Assembly: GCF_949287625.1 (NCBI RefSeq)
Contig: NZ_CASEGO010000020.1
Span: 1-29,630, forward strand
Length of the DNA: 29,630 nucleotides
Source of the DNA: an uncultured Brachyspira sp.
GTDB lineage: Bacteria > Spirochaetota > Brachyspiria > Brachyspirales > Brachyspiraceae
Direction: 5' to 3'
Shown here piece after piece: positions 16,903-25,100 of this stretch; positions within the stretch are counted from its first letter, which is position 1, and every line of letters starts with the position of its first letter. Position numbers and translations under genes: made by a program. The notes below the pieces were generated by a model. It did not search any database. It saw only the letters and a program-made list of their open reading frames with translations, and was not told the origin of the DNA.

Positions 16903-17295
16903 ATGACTAAAGAAGAAGTTAGAGAAAAAATTTATAAAGATAAAAATATAGAAAGAGTAATAAAAGATAATACTGAAAGCTATTTAGATTTCTCAATATT
17001 AAAAAAATATTCTGATAATGCGGTTTCTGAATATGATTATATAGGAAAATACTCTCTTATAACAACAGAAGTATTTGAAAACGGATATGTTATTTCTGAT
17101 ATTCATATAAATGTTAATATGAAAGTATATGATTATATGAGTATAGGTAATAATAAAAAAGAACGCTACATTGCATCAGATAAAAATTATTTTTTGGGAT
17201 TAAAATTAAAGTTCATATTAAAAAATATAGACGATGATATAGAAGACATAGAAACAGGCTGCTTCAGCGTATATGCTGTTGAAAATAATTTATAA
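16903..17295 (+). CDS. Hypothetical protein, 130 aa
   Basis: A soluble, acidic protein with no signal peptide, membrane segment or motif I recognise. It has a helical, Lys/Glu-rich start (MTKEEVREKIYKDKNIERVI), then a strand-rich middle (YDYIGKYSLITTEVFENGYVISDIHINVNMKVYDYM), and an acidic stretch DDDIEDIE near residue 110. The start is backed by AGGG about 12 nt upstream and by a good promoter candidate. It is followed by a terminator. The expression signals argue for a real gene. Confidence 0.7.
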   Translation: MTKEEVREKIYKDKNIERVIKDNTESYLDFSILKKYSDNAVSEYDYIGKYSLITTEVFENGYVISDIHINVNMKVYDYMSIGNNKKERYIASDKNYFLGLKLKFILKNIDDDIEDIETGCFSVYAVENNL

Positions 17296-17322
17296 TTTTT
17301 TTTAATATCAATATTTTTTAAT

Positions 17323-17368
17323 AAAAAGAGACCATAATAAAAAATATCATGCTCTCTTTTTTTATTTA
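17323..17368. terminator. Bidirectional terminator between the 130-aa gene and garK
   Basis: AAAAAGAGACCAT (17323-17335, offset by a base or two) pairs with ATGCTCTCTTTTT (about 17349-17361) with one mismatch across a 13-nt loop. A T run follows on the plus strand and a shorter one on the minus strand. It serves both convergent genes. Confidence 0.85.
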
Positions 17369-17377
17369 AAAGTTAAT

Positions 17378-18505
17378 CTATAAATTAATGCTTATAAATC
17401 GGCAGGCTCTTTCAGCAGCATCTTCTATTAACATTTTTGAGTTTTTTATAGCTTCATCAAGAGGCATAGCCCTTTTTAAAGCAGGCATAATAGAAGCAAT
17501 ACCTAAATCATAAACAGCTTCAGCACCATCTCTTATATCGCCAACTATAGCAATTACTGGTATATTATTAGCCCTTCTTGCTACACCAACTGGTACTTTC
17601 CCTTTTTTTGTCTGTCCGTCAATAGCTCCTTCTCCAGTTATAATAAGAGAAGCATCTTTTATCTGATCCTCAAAATCTATAATATCAAGCACAGCATCTA
17701 TACCGCTTTTTAACTCAGCATTGCAGAAAGCTAAAAGTCCTCCTCCAAGTCCTCCTGCTGCACCTGCCCCTTCAATATAATCTATTTCTTTATTAAACTT
17801 TTCTTTTACAACACTCGCTATATTTTTAAGCCCATTATCGAGTATATCAAAACTCTCTTTTGTAACTCCCTTCTGCTTTCCGTATACAGCAGTAGCTCCG
17901 TTTTCTCCATAGAGCGGATTTTTAACATCGCATGCAGCACTTATTTTTATGTCAAATATTCTTTTATCAACATTGCTGTCATCTATATATTTAACTTTTA
18001 TCATGTTCAAAGCAATAGCTTCAAGTTCATTATTATCCTTATCTAAAAATCTATATCCCAAAGCACTAGCCATTCCTATACCGCAGTCATTGGTGGCGCT
18101 TCCGCCTATTCCTATTAATATTTCTTTTATATTATTATTTAAAGCATCTTTTATAAGCTCTCCAGTTCCGTAAGTAGAGTATTTTAAAGGATTTCTATTT
18201 TTATCATCAACTAATGTAATACCAGATGCTTCAGCCATTTCTATAACTGCCTTATCTTTATTAATAATACCATATTTAGCTTCTACAATTTTTCCTTCAG
18301 GATTTCTTACTTTTACTTTTCTTATATTTCCTCCTGCAGCATAAAGTATAGAGTCAACAGTACCTTCGCCACCATCAGCAACTGGTATCTTTTTTATTTC
18401 AGCGTTTTTAAATACTTTTAATACCCCTTTCTCTATGCAGCTGCAAACTTCCATACTGCTTGCACTTCCCTTAAATGAATCTGGTATTATTATTATCTTT
18501 TTCAT
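17378..18505 (-). CDS. garK: Glycerate 2-kinase (GarK/GlxK family)
   Basis: ATP-dependent glycerate kinase of family I, 375 aa, which makes 2-phosphoglycerate and so feeds diacid carbon into glycolysis. Motifs: IIPDSFKGSASS (about 5-16), VADGGEGTVDS, the YGIINKDKAVIEMAEASG region, GIGGSATNDCGIGMASALG (about 132-150) and GAGAAGGLGGGL near residue 245. A good AGAGG ribosome-binding site precedes the ATG. It is the last gene of the minus-strand sugar-diacid cluster, 153 bp after garD. An inverted-repeat element lies between them and a terminator follows. Product specificity (2- rather than 3-phosphoglycerate) is inferred from the family. Confidence 0.93.
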   Translation of the reverse strand: MKKIIIIPDSFKGSASSMEVCSCIEKGVLKVFKNAEIKKIPVADGGEGTVDSILYAAGGNIRKVKVRNPEGKIVEAKYGIINKDKAVIEMAEASGITLVDDKNRNPLKYSTYGTGELIKDALNNNIKEILIGIGGSATNDCGIGMASALGYRFLDKDNNELEAIALNMIKVKYIDDSNVDKRIFDIKISAACDVKNPLYGENGATAVYGKQKGVTKESFDILDNGLKNIASVVKEKFNKEIDYIEGAGAAGGLGGGLLAFCNAELKSGIDAVLDIIDFEDQIKDASLIITGEGAIDGQTKKGKVPVGVARRANNIPVIAIVGDIRDGAEAVYDLGIASIMPALKRAMPLDEAIKNSKMLIEDAAERACRFISINL

Positions 18506-18592
18506 TATATTTCCTCTTAATTATAATTAATAATCACTATTATTTTATCATAAGTTTTATTTTTTAATATTAGAATAAAATTTATTATGAAC

Positions 18593-18639
18593 AGACTTGT
18601 TTCATACTAATTGATATATAGTAATTATGAAACAAGTCT
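18593..18639. repeat. Short inverted-repeat element between garD and garK
   Basis: AGACTTGTTTCAT (18593-18605) is exactly complementary to ATGAAACAAGTCT (18627-18639), a 13-bp stem around a 21-nt AT-rich loop. No T run follows on the minus strand, so it is not a classical terminator for garD. The same arm sequence bounds the larger element at 20202-20437 on the other side of garD. Confidence 0.8.
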
Positions 18640-18658
18640 TATTCAACTTAAATATTAA

Positions 18659-20173
18659 TTAAGTTATAGGTGCAGGATTAAATATACACATATCATTAGA
18701 AAGATGATATTTTTCTGCAAATGTTCTCTTTGTACCGCTAGCCACATCTATTATTTCATTAAATAACTTCTCTCCAACTTCTTTTATATCAGCATCTCCA
18801 GTAACAATGTCACCAGCACTGAAATCTATTAAGTCGCTCCACATATCTCTCAAATCATTTCTTGAAGATACTTTTATAACAGGAGCTTCAGCCAATCCGT
18901 ATGGAGTGCCTCTTCCAGTCATAAATACCTGTAATGTAATTCCAGAAGCCAACTGAGAAGGACCGCATACTATATCGCTTGAAGGAGTAGCTGCATATAT
19001 TAAACCATGCTTAGTAGGAACTTCACCGGGAGAAAGAACTTCAACTATAGGAGCAGTTCCCGATTTAGCAATAGAACCTATAGCCTTTTCAACAATATTT
19101 GCAAGACCGCCCTTTTTGTTTCCTGGTGTAGGATTTGCACTTCTGTCTGCCTCTCCAACAGATAAATATTCATCATACCATTTCATCTCTGAAGCTAATT
19201 TTTTTCCTACCTCATCATTTATACATCTTTCTGCCAATATATGAACTCCGTCTCTTGCCTCTGTAACTTCTGAAAACATAACAGTAGCCCCTCCTGATAC
19301 AAGCATATCTGAAGCATAACCTGCTGACGGATTAGCACTTATTCCAGAAAAAGCATCACTTCCTCCGCATTGCATACCTATACAAAGTTTAGATAAAGGC
19401 AAAGATGTTCTCTTTCTTTGATTTAATCTATCAAGTTTCTTTTCTGCCATTTCCATAATAGAGTTCATCATACTATGAAAACCTTTTTTATCCTGAAGTA
19501 TAATAACATTATCATCATTTATCAATTTTTCATATAAAAGCATGTCAACCGTAAGTTTTTCACAGCCTAATCCTATTACCATAACTTCAGAACCAAAATT
19601 TGGATTTTTTACTAAATTTCTTAAAGATCTTATAGGAATATCAGCATTTTTCGCATTTATTGCTACACCGCATCCATAAGCATGATTAATAGCTACCACA
19701 TCATCAACATTTTCATACTTAGGAAGAAGTTTCTCTCTAATCTCTTTTAAAGCCGCATTTAATACCCCAGCAACACACTGTACTGTAGTACTTATGGCAA
19801 GTATATTCCTAGTACCTGCAAATCTGCCGTCGCCATTATCATAACCATAAAATGTAGTTCTTGAAGGCTTAGGCAATTGAGTAATAATATTTTTGGCAAA
19901 TACTAAATCATCTAATTTAGGTGCAGAAGGAAGCCTCAATATATGCTCATTTACCCAATCACCTTTATTTATGTCTTTTAAAGCGTACCCGATACAAATA
20001 CCATATCTTATAATAGGCTCATCTTTTTTTATATCTCTCAAAGCTATTTTATGAGATTGAGGTATATCGTCATTAACCTTAAAGCCGTCATCTATATAAG
20101 AATCTTTTTTCAAATCCTTAATTGCTACAACTACATTATCATTTTCATTAATTTTTATAAAAGACTTTTTCAT
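18659..20173 (-). CDS. garD: D-galactarate dehydratase (GarD, UxaA family)
   Basis: Iron-dependent dehydratase that turns D-galactarate into 5-keto-4-deoxyglucarate; 504 aa against 523 in E. coli GarD. The N-terminal SAF-like domain (about 1-100, DNVVVAIKDLKKDSYI) is followed by the UxaA-type catalytic region. There GYDNGDGRFAGTRN (about 117-130), INHAYGCGV, GLGCEKLTVDML, GMQCGGSDAFSGISANP and the C-terminal HGLIYAATPSSD / GRGTPYGLAEAPV are intact. Altronate dehydratase (UxaA) is the main alternative. Neighbouring gudD, garR, garK and cdaR favour GarD. The ATG has a GAGGG ribosome-binding site. Inverted-repeat elements of the same family lie on both sides of this gene. Confidence 0.88.
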   Translation of the reverse strand: MKKSFIKINENDNVVVAIKDLKKDSYIDDGFKVNDDIPQSHKIALRDIKKDEPIIRYGICIGYALKDINKGDWVNEHILRLPSAPKLDDLVFAKNIITQLPKPSRTTFYGYDNGDGRFAGTRNILAISTTVQCVAGVLNAALKEIREKLLPKYENVDDVVAINHAYGCGVAINAKNADIPIRSLRNLVKNPNFGSEVMVIGLGCEKLTVDMLLYEKLINDDNVIILQDKKGFHSMMNSIMEMAEKKLDRLNQRKRTSLPLSKLCIGMQCGGSDAFSGISANPSAGYASDMLVSGGATVMFSEVTEARDGVHILAERCINDEVGKKLASEMKWYDEYLSVGEADRSANPTPGNKKGGLANIVEKAIGSIAKSGTAPIVEVLSPGEVPTKHGLIYAATPSSDIVCGPSQLASGITLQVFMTGRGTPYGLAEAPVIKVSSRNDLRDMWSDLIDFSAGDIVTGDADIKEVGEKLFNEIIDVASGTKRTFAEKYHLSNDMCIFNPAPIT

Positions 20174-20201
20174 TACTGCCCTCTTTTAATAAATCAATAA
20201 C

Positions 20202-20437
20202 AGACTTGTTTCAAAAGTACTTGACAATATTAAATATAAAAATTTAACAATTTATCAATTATAAGAATAATGTTTTATAAACTATTATTTTAGTATATAA
20301 GCATGCAGTCTTTCACCGAAAGTGTACAGAGTATCCTTCTTTGGGCACCACCGAGTAGGTACCTATACGGCAAAAGAAGCATGGGTGTGTGGACTAGCCA
20401 CCGCAATTATAAATAAAATTAGTTTTGAAACAAGTCT
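20202..20437. repeat. 236-bp element with 15-bp terminal inverted repeats (MITE-like)
   Basis: AGACTTGTTTCAAAA (20202-20216) and its exact complement TTTTGAAACAAGTCT (20423-20437) bound a 236-bp non-coding stretch. It fills nearly all of the gap between the DapA-like gene and garD. The inner part (about 20300-20400) is GC-richer and resembles the GC-rich core of the dispersed repeat at 15960-16110: a TGCAGTCTTT start, GTACAG, TTCTTTG, CAAAAGAAG and GGGTGTGTGGACTAG. This is consistent with a non-autonomous mobile element. No transposase is encoded. Confidence 0.8.
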
Positions 20438-20444
20438 AATATAA

Positions 20445-21338
20445 TTATTTTATTAATCCTGCTTCTCTTAATACAACTCTCAATTTTTCTATCTCATCAT
20501 CTTTAAGTCTTTGTATAGGATCCAAACATTTTCCAACATTTATTCCTTGCTGTACTAATCCTTCTTTTATAACAGCAGGGAAAGTACCCATATTACTTAT
20601 TATTCTGATAGGAGCAAGAGCAAACTGAGCATCTAAAGAACCTTTTAAATCACCAGCCATAAACTTATCATATATATCAGCAGTTAATCTAGGAGCAACA
20701 TTAGCACATGAAGCTATAGCACCTTTAGCACCGCAGCATAATCCTGCATATATCAAAGTATCTCTTCCTAAAAGAACACTGAAATTCTCATTATCTCTAG
20801 TTAAACGTATATACTCTGTTGTATTAGTCATATCTCCAGTACTGTCTTTTACACCTACTATATTTTCTATTTTAGCAAGTTTAACAACTGTACTAGGCTC
20901 TATAGTAATATTGGTTTTAGGTTTATTATTATATAATACAATAGGCAATGAAGAATGAGAAGCTATAGTTTTATAATGCTGATATAATTCATCTTGTGTC
21001 TGAGATATAAACATTAGAGTTAACACAGAAATAGCATCCATTCCAACATCTTCACATATTTTTAATAATCTTAAAGCACCCCTTGTAGATATGCTATTAA
21101 CACCTCCATAAACAGGTACTCTTCCAGCTGCTGCTTTTTTTACAGTTTCTAAAACTTTTCTGTATTCTTCTTCATCAACAGCATAAAACTCCCCTGTTGT
21201 TCCCATAGGAAATAATCCATGAACACCGCTTTCTATCAAGTGTACAGAAAGCTCTTCTAAAACTTTATAATTAATATTTCCATTATCGTCTATAGGAGTT
21301 ACTATAGGCGGAATAATTCCTTTTGGCTGAAAACTCAT
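20445..21338 (-). CDS. DapA/NAL-family lyase of the diacid pathway (likely keto-deoxyglucarate aldolase or dehydratase)
   Basis: A 297-aa (beta/alpha)8 class I lyase of the dihydrodipicolinate synthase/N-acetylneuraminate lyase family. Seen: GTTGE (46-50), the catalytic-site Tyr136 (LPIVLYNNKP) and the Schiff-base Lys164 (GVKDSTGD). It sits between the permease and garD in the sugar-diacid cluster. That points to 5-keto-4-deoxyglucarate as substrate rather than lysine biosynthesis. Since garR and garK are present and no GarL-type (HpaI) aldolase is seen, aldol cleavage to pyruvate and tartronate semialdehyde is the better fit. The alternative, decarboxylating dehydration as in KdgD, would need a semialdehyde dehydrogenase that is absent here. 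The ATG has a strong GGAGGA ribosome-binding site. Confidence 0.85.
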   Translation of the reverse strand: MSFQPKGIIPPIVTPIDDNGNINYKVLEELSVHLIESGVHGLFPMGTTGEFYAVDEEEYRKVLETVKKAAAGRVPVYGGVNSISTRGALRLLKICEDVGMDAISVLTLMFISQTQDELYQHYKTIASHSSLPIVLYNNKPKTNITIEPSTVVKLAKIENIVGVKDSTGDMTNTTEYIRLTRDNENFSVLLGRDTLIYAGLCCGAKGAIASCANVAPRLTADIYDKFMAGDLKGSLDAQFALAPIRIISNMGTFPAVIKEGLVQQGINVGKCLDPIQRLKDDEIEKLRVVLREAGLIK

Positions 21339-21378
21339 AATTGTATCCTCCGAATAATTTTTTTATCGAATAATTTTT

Positions 21379-22791
21379 TTATTTAACAAATATCTGCATA
21401 ATAAATAATACTATCAAAGCTAAAATAGACATTATCATAGAAACAGCAAATTTACACATAACCTGATCTTTCAATTCGCTTATTCCAAACATACCATTAA
21501 ATACCCAGAAACCGCTGTCATTAAAATATGAGAAAGATATAGCACCAGCACAGCAAGCCTGAGCTAATAGTATAGGAGAAGCTCCCAAACTAGACATCAA
21601 AGGTGCTGTCAAAGTAGCAGCTGTAGTTATAGCAACAGTAGCAGAACCTAAAGCTATTCTCATCAAAGCAGCTATAACAAAAGGTATAAGCAAAGCAGGT
21701 ATAGGCAAATTAACAACAGCATCTCCCAATACATTTCCTAAACCGCTTACTTTTATTACATTTCCTAAACATCCGCATGCACCTGTAATAAGCATTATCA
21801 TACCAGTAGATTTTACTGAATCTTCCAAAACTTTTAATACATCTTTTTTACTGTCTTTAAAAGCAAGTCCGTAAATAGCTATAAGAGTTCCTATCATCAA
21901 AGCTGCTATAGGACTTCCTAAAAAATCTACTACGCTATTAAAAGCCCCAAGTTCTGCATTTGATACATCTAATATAGTTTTAGCAAAAATCAGTATCAAA
22001 GGTACTACTATAGGTGCTAATGACATCATAAATGAAGGCATCTGTTTGGCACCCATTAATTTTTCAAGCTCTGACATAGAACGTATATATTCTGCTTTGA
22101 ACTCTTTTCTATCAAATCCGCCTTGTTCATTTGGAATCTGATATATTTTAGTACCAAGCCATTTAGTATAAAATATAGCAGCAATAAGCGGAATAATAGA
22201 TACTATAATACCTGTAAATATCATAGATCCCATATCTACATTAAGAAGACCAGCGGCAGTAAGAGGACCTGGTGTAGGCGGTATAAGAGAGTGTGAAAGC
22301 TGTAATCCTGCTGCCAAAGAAAGTGCCAAACCTACAACTGATTTTCCTGTAACCTGAGACATACCTTTTAATAAAGGTGTGAAAATTAAAAGTGCTGAAT
22401 CAGCAAATACCGGTATAGATACTATTAATCCAGTAATACCTAAAGCCCATTCTTCTTTTTTCTTTCCTATAAATTTGATAAATGTAAATGCAAGCCTTTC
22501 AGCTCCTCCTGATTTTTCTAATATACCTCCCATCATAACACCTAAACCTATAATGATTCCTGTGCTGGATAAAGTACTTCCAAAACCAGATTGTATAGCT
22601 GTTATTAATCCTGTTACCTTTTTACCATCAGCATTTGTTATATCTGTTATCGGCATACCGCCTATAATACCTGTTATCATAGCAGCTATTAATAAAGCTA
22701 TAAATGTATGTATTTTTGTACACATTACCAAAAATATCATTATGCCGACACCTAGTATAAGGCCTAATATCATTCTTGTTGCTTCATCCAT
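21379..22791 (-). CDS. GntP-family permease (likely sugar-diacid or gluconate-type importer)
   Basis: A 470-aa inner-membrane permease with about 12-14 hydrophobic segments. GntP hallmarks are visible: GFGSTLSSTGIIIGLGVMMGGILEKSGGAERLA (about 69-101), the cluster LQLSHSLIPPTPGPLTAAGLL near residue 170, and GSATVAITTAATLTAPL in the second half. Characterised GntP members move gluconate, other sugar acids and some hydroxy acids with protons. E. coli uses MFS carriers (GudP/GarP) for glucarate, so this would be a different transporter type serving the same pathway. The gene lies between gudD and the DapA-like lyase, with AGAGG upstream of the ATG. Confidence 0.87.
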   Translation of the reverse strand: MDEATRMILGLILGVGIMIFLVMCTKIHTFIALLIAAMITGIIGGMPITDITNADGKKVTGLITAIQSGFGSTLSSTGIIIGLGVMMGGILEKSGGAERLAFTFIKFIGKKKEEWALGITGLIVSIPVFADSALLIFTPLLKGMSQVTGKSVVGLALSLAAGLQLSHSLIPPTPGPLTAAGLLNVDMGSMIFTGIIVSIIPLIAAIFYTKWLGTKIYQIPNEQGGFDRKEFKAEYIRSMSELEKLMGAKQMPSFMMSLAPIVVPLILIFAKTILDVSNAELGAFNSVVDFLGSPIAALMIGTLIAIYGLAFKDSKKDVLKVLEDSVKSTGMIMLITGACGCLGNVIKVSGLGNVLGDAVVNLPIPALLIPFVIAALMRIALGSATVAITTAATLTAPLMSSLGASPILLAQACCAGAISFSYFNDSGFWVFNGMFGISELKDQVMCKFAVSMIMSILALIVLFIMQIFVK

Positions 22792-22836
22792 ATTGATACC
22801 TCTTTAATAATTTATTAGTTTTTTCTTAATTAGTTT

Positions 22837-24165
22837 TTATCTTACTAAGCAAGGTTTTTTAGGATTGAATTTCCAATTAGGAATTAAATACTGCATTCCT
22901 ATAGAATCATCTCCAGCACCTAAGCATTTTTCTTTATATAGTTTGTTTGCTTTTAATATTTGATCCATATCTGGTTCTATTCCTAAACCAGGTTTTTTTG
23001 GTATATTTACATATCCGTTTTCTATTTTTAAAGGTTCTTTTGTAAGTCTTTCTATACCTTCCTGCCATATCCAATGTGTATCTATAGCATTAATATTTCC
23101 AGGTACAGCAGCTGCAGTATGAGAGAACATAGCTAATGAAATATCAAAATGGTTATTTGAATGCGATCCCCAAGTCAAGCCGAAATCATGACAAAGCTGA
23201 CCTACTCTTACAGAACCAGACATAGTCCAGAAATGAGGATCTGCCAAAGGAATGTCTACTGATTGAAGTATAATAGAATGGCTCATCTCTCTCCAGTCTG
23301 TAGCTATCATATTAGTAGCCGTAGGAAGACCTGTTGCTTTTCTAAACTCTGCCATTATTTCTCTTGCTGAAAATACACCTTCAGCTCCGCAAGGATCTTC
23401 ACAGTAGGTTAATATTCCATGCATATCTTTACATATTTCTATAGCTTCTTTTAAAAGCCAGCCGCCGTTAGGGTCTAATGTAATTCTTGCATCAGGGTAT
23501 GCTTTTTTTAGAGCTTTTATAGCTTTTATCTCTTCTTTGCCTTCTAAAACTCCGCCTTTTAATTTAAAATCATTAAAACCGTATAATTCTTTTGAGGCTT
23601 TAGCTAATTCTACTATAGCTTCAGGAGTAAGAGCTTCTTCATGTCTTATTTTGTACCATTTGTTAGGAGCACTTTCATTATGATAATATTCTAAATCTGT
23701 TTTCTTTCTGTCGCCTACATAAAATAAATAGCCGAGCATCAATACTTTATCTCTTAATTGTCCGTTTCCTAAAAGAGATGCAGCAGGAACACCCAATGTT
23801 TGACCAAGTAAATCTAGTAAAGGAGCTTCCACTGCTGTCATAACATGAACGCCTGTTCTTAAATCAAATGTCTGAGCTCCTCTTACATCATTTTCATCTT
23901 TTAAAGAATTTTGTATTTTGATAAGAGTATTTTTATATTCTCCTATACGGCTTCCTTCAACTATTGATTTTATGTTTTCAAGTCCCTTAGTAATTTTTTC
24001 TCCGCCCGGAACTTCTCCTACACCTATTTTTCCTTCACTATCTTTTAATATCACTACATTTCTTGTAAAATATGGAGCATGAGCACCGCTTAGGTTTAAA
24101 AGCATGCTGTCTCTTCCTGCCACAGGGTATATATCCATTTTTTCAATTTTTATATCAATACTCAT
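22837..24165 (-). CDS. gudD: Glucarate dehydratase (enolase superfamily)
   Basis: Mg-dependent dehydratase producing 5-keto-4-deoxyglucarate from D-glucarate (and L-idarate); 442 aa against 446 in E. coli GudD. The expected residues are all present: the KxK base motif Lys201/Lys203 (FKLKGG), metal ligands Asp231 (DPNGGW), Glu256 (CEDP) and Asn285 (TATNMIATDWRE), then Asp309 (DPHFW) and the His/Asp dyad around His335 (WGSHSNNHFD). These sit about four residues before the E. coli positions throughout. The related GudX lacks activity in E. coli, but the full active site here argues for GudD. GGGGG upstream of the ATG is a strong ribosome-binding site. Confidence 0.95.
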   Translation of the reverse strand: MSIDIKIEKMDIYPVAGRDSMLLNLSGAHAPYFTRNVVILKDSEGKIGVGEVPGGEKITKGLENIKSIVEGSRIGEYKNTLIKIQNSLKDENDVRGAQTFDLRTGVHVMTAVEAPLLDLLGQTLGVPAASLLGNGQLRDKVLMLGYLFYVGDRKKTDLEYYHNESAPNKWYKIRHEEALTPEAIVELAKASKELYGFNDFKLKGGVLEGKEEIKAIKALKKAYPDARITLDPNGGWLLKEAIEICKDMHGILTYCEDPCGAEGVFSAREIMAEFRKATGLPTATNMIATDWREMSHSIILQSVDIPLADPHFWTMSGSVRVGQLCHDFGLTWGSHSNNHFDISLAMFSHTAAAVPGNINAIDTHWIWQEGIERLTKEPLKIENGYVNIPKKPGLGIEPDMDQILKANKLYKEKCLGAGDDSIGMQYLIPNWKFNPKKPCLVR

Positions 24166-24193
24166 AATATTTTATCCCCCTAAACTTTTTTAT

Positions 24194-25078
24194 TTATTTT
24201 TTTAAAGAAACATTTGTAATTTTTTCATAGTATTTTAATATGGCACTATGATCATCAGCAGCACAGCCGTCAGATTTTAAATACTGCATTATTTCCATAA
24301 CTTGAGCAGTTAAAGGTAAATAAGAGTTTACTGCATGAGAAGCATTCAAAGCATTATTTAAATCTTTTATATGAAGTTCGATTCTAAAACCAGGTTTAAA
24401 ATTATGTTCAAGCATCATAGGAGCTTTAGCATCCATTACTGTAGAACCAGCAAGTCCGCCTCTTATAGCTTTATAAACTAATTCTGGATCAGCACCTAAT
24501 TTTTTTGCCAAAATTAAACTTTCAGAAACAGCAGAAATATTGATAGCAACAACTACCTAATTTGCTAATTTTGCTACGTTTCCAGAACCTAATTCGCCTA
24601 CATAAACTACTGAAGAAGCCATAGGTTTTAATAAATCGCATACTTTATCAAATACTTCTTTTTTACCGCCTGCCATAACTGATAAAGTACCGTCTATAGC
24701 TTTAGGTTCTCCGCCTGATACTGGAGCATCTATAAGTTCTATAGATTTTTTAGCAAGTTCTGCTCCTATAGCTTTTGATTCCACTGGGTCTATTGAGCTC
24801 ATATCTATTACTACAGTTCCGCTTTTAGCACCTTCTATAATACCATTTTCACCTAAACAAACTTCTCTAACTTGAGGGGAGTTAGGAAGCATAGTAATAA
24901 TAACTTCACATTCTTTAGCTACTTCAGCTGGATTATTGGCTGTTTTTGCTCCTTCTTTAGCAAGCTCTTCAACTGATGCTTTAGATCTGTTATAAACAAC
25001 AAGCTCATGTCCTGCTTTTAATAAATTTTTGCTCATAGGTTTGCCCATGATTCCTAGTCCTATAAATCCTATTTTCAT
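24194..25078 (-). pseudogene. garR: Tartronate semialdehyde reductase, interrupted by an in-frame amber codon
   Basis: 2-hydroxy-3-oxopropionate reductase (beta-hydroxyacid dehydrogenase family), whose role is to reduce tartronate semialdehyde to D-glycerate. Including codon 174 the frame spans 294 residues, the normal GarR length. The N-terminal Rossmann motif GFIGLGIMGKPM (4-15), the substrate motif DAPVSGGEPKA and the catalytic Lys170 (GNVAKLAN) are present. Codon 174 is TAG (24557-24559), where the family normally has Gln (KLANQ). Translation then continues in the same frame (VVVAINISAVSESLILAKKLGADP) to the end. This is a nonsense substitution (CAG to TAG is one C-to-T change), not a frameshift. 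The shortened product would lose the C-terminal helical domain. Read-through or sequence error remain possible. Confidence 0.9.
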
Positions 25079-25100
25079 TTTGTACTCCTTTTGTTTATTT

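Noticed and set aside
18593..18639. Terminator of garD
   Set aside because: The stem is good but is not followed by a T run on the garD strand, and the same arms bound a larger element nearby.
20445..21338. dapA for lysine biosynthesis
   Set aside because: The fold and active site fit the DapA family, but position inside the diacid cluster, with no lysine genes nearby, favours a keto-deoxy-diacid lyase.
24194..24511. A separate 105-aa gene starting with TTG downstream of garR
   Set aside because: It is in the same frame as garR and continues its C-terminal domain after the amber codon. The TTG is an internal codon.
24557..24559. TAG as a pyrrolysine codon
   Set aside because: The family has Gln here, no pyrrolysine machinery is visible, and this lineage is not known to use it. 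A nonsense change is simpler.
24540..24570. A frameshift in garR
   Set aside because: Codon-by-codon reading shows the two parts are in the same frame. Only one stop codon separates them.
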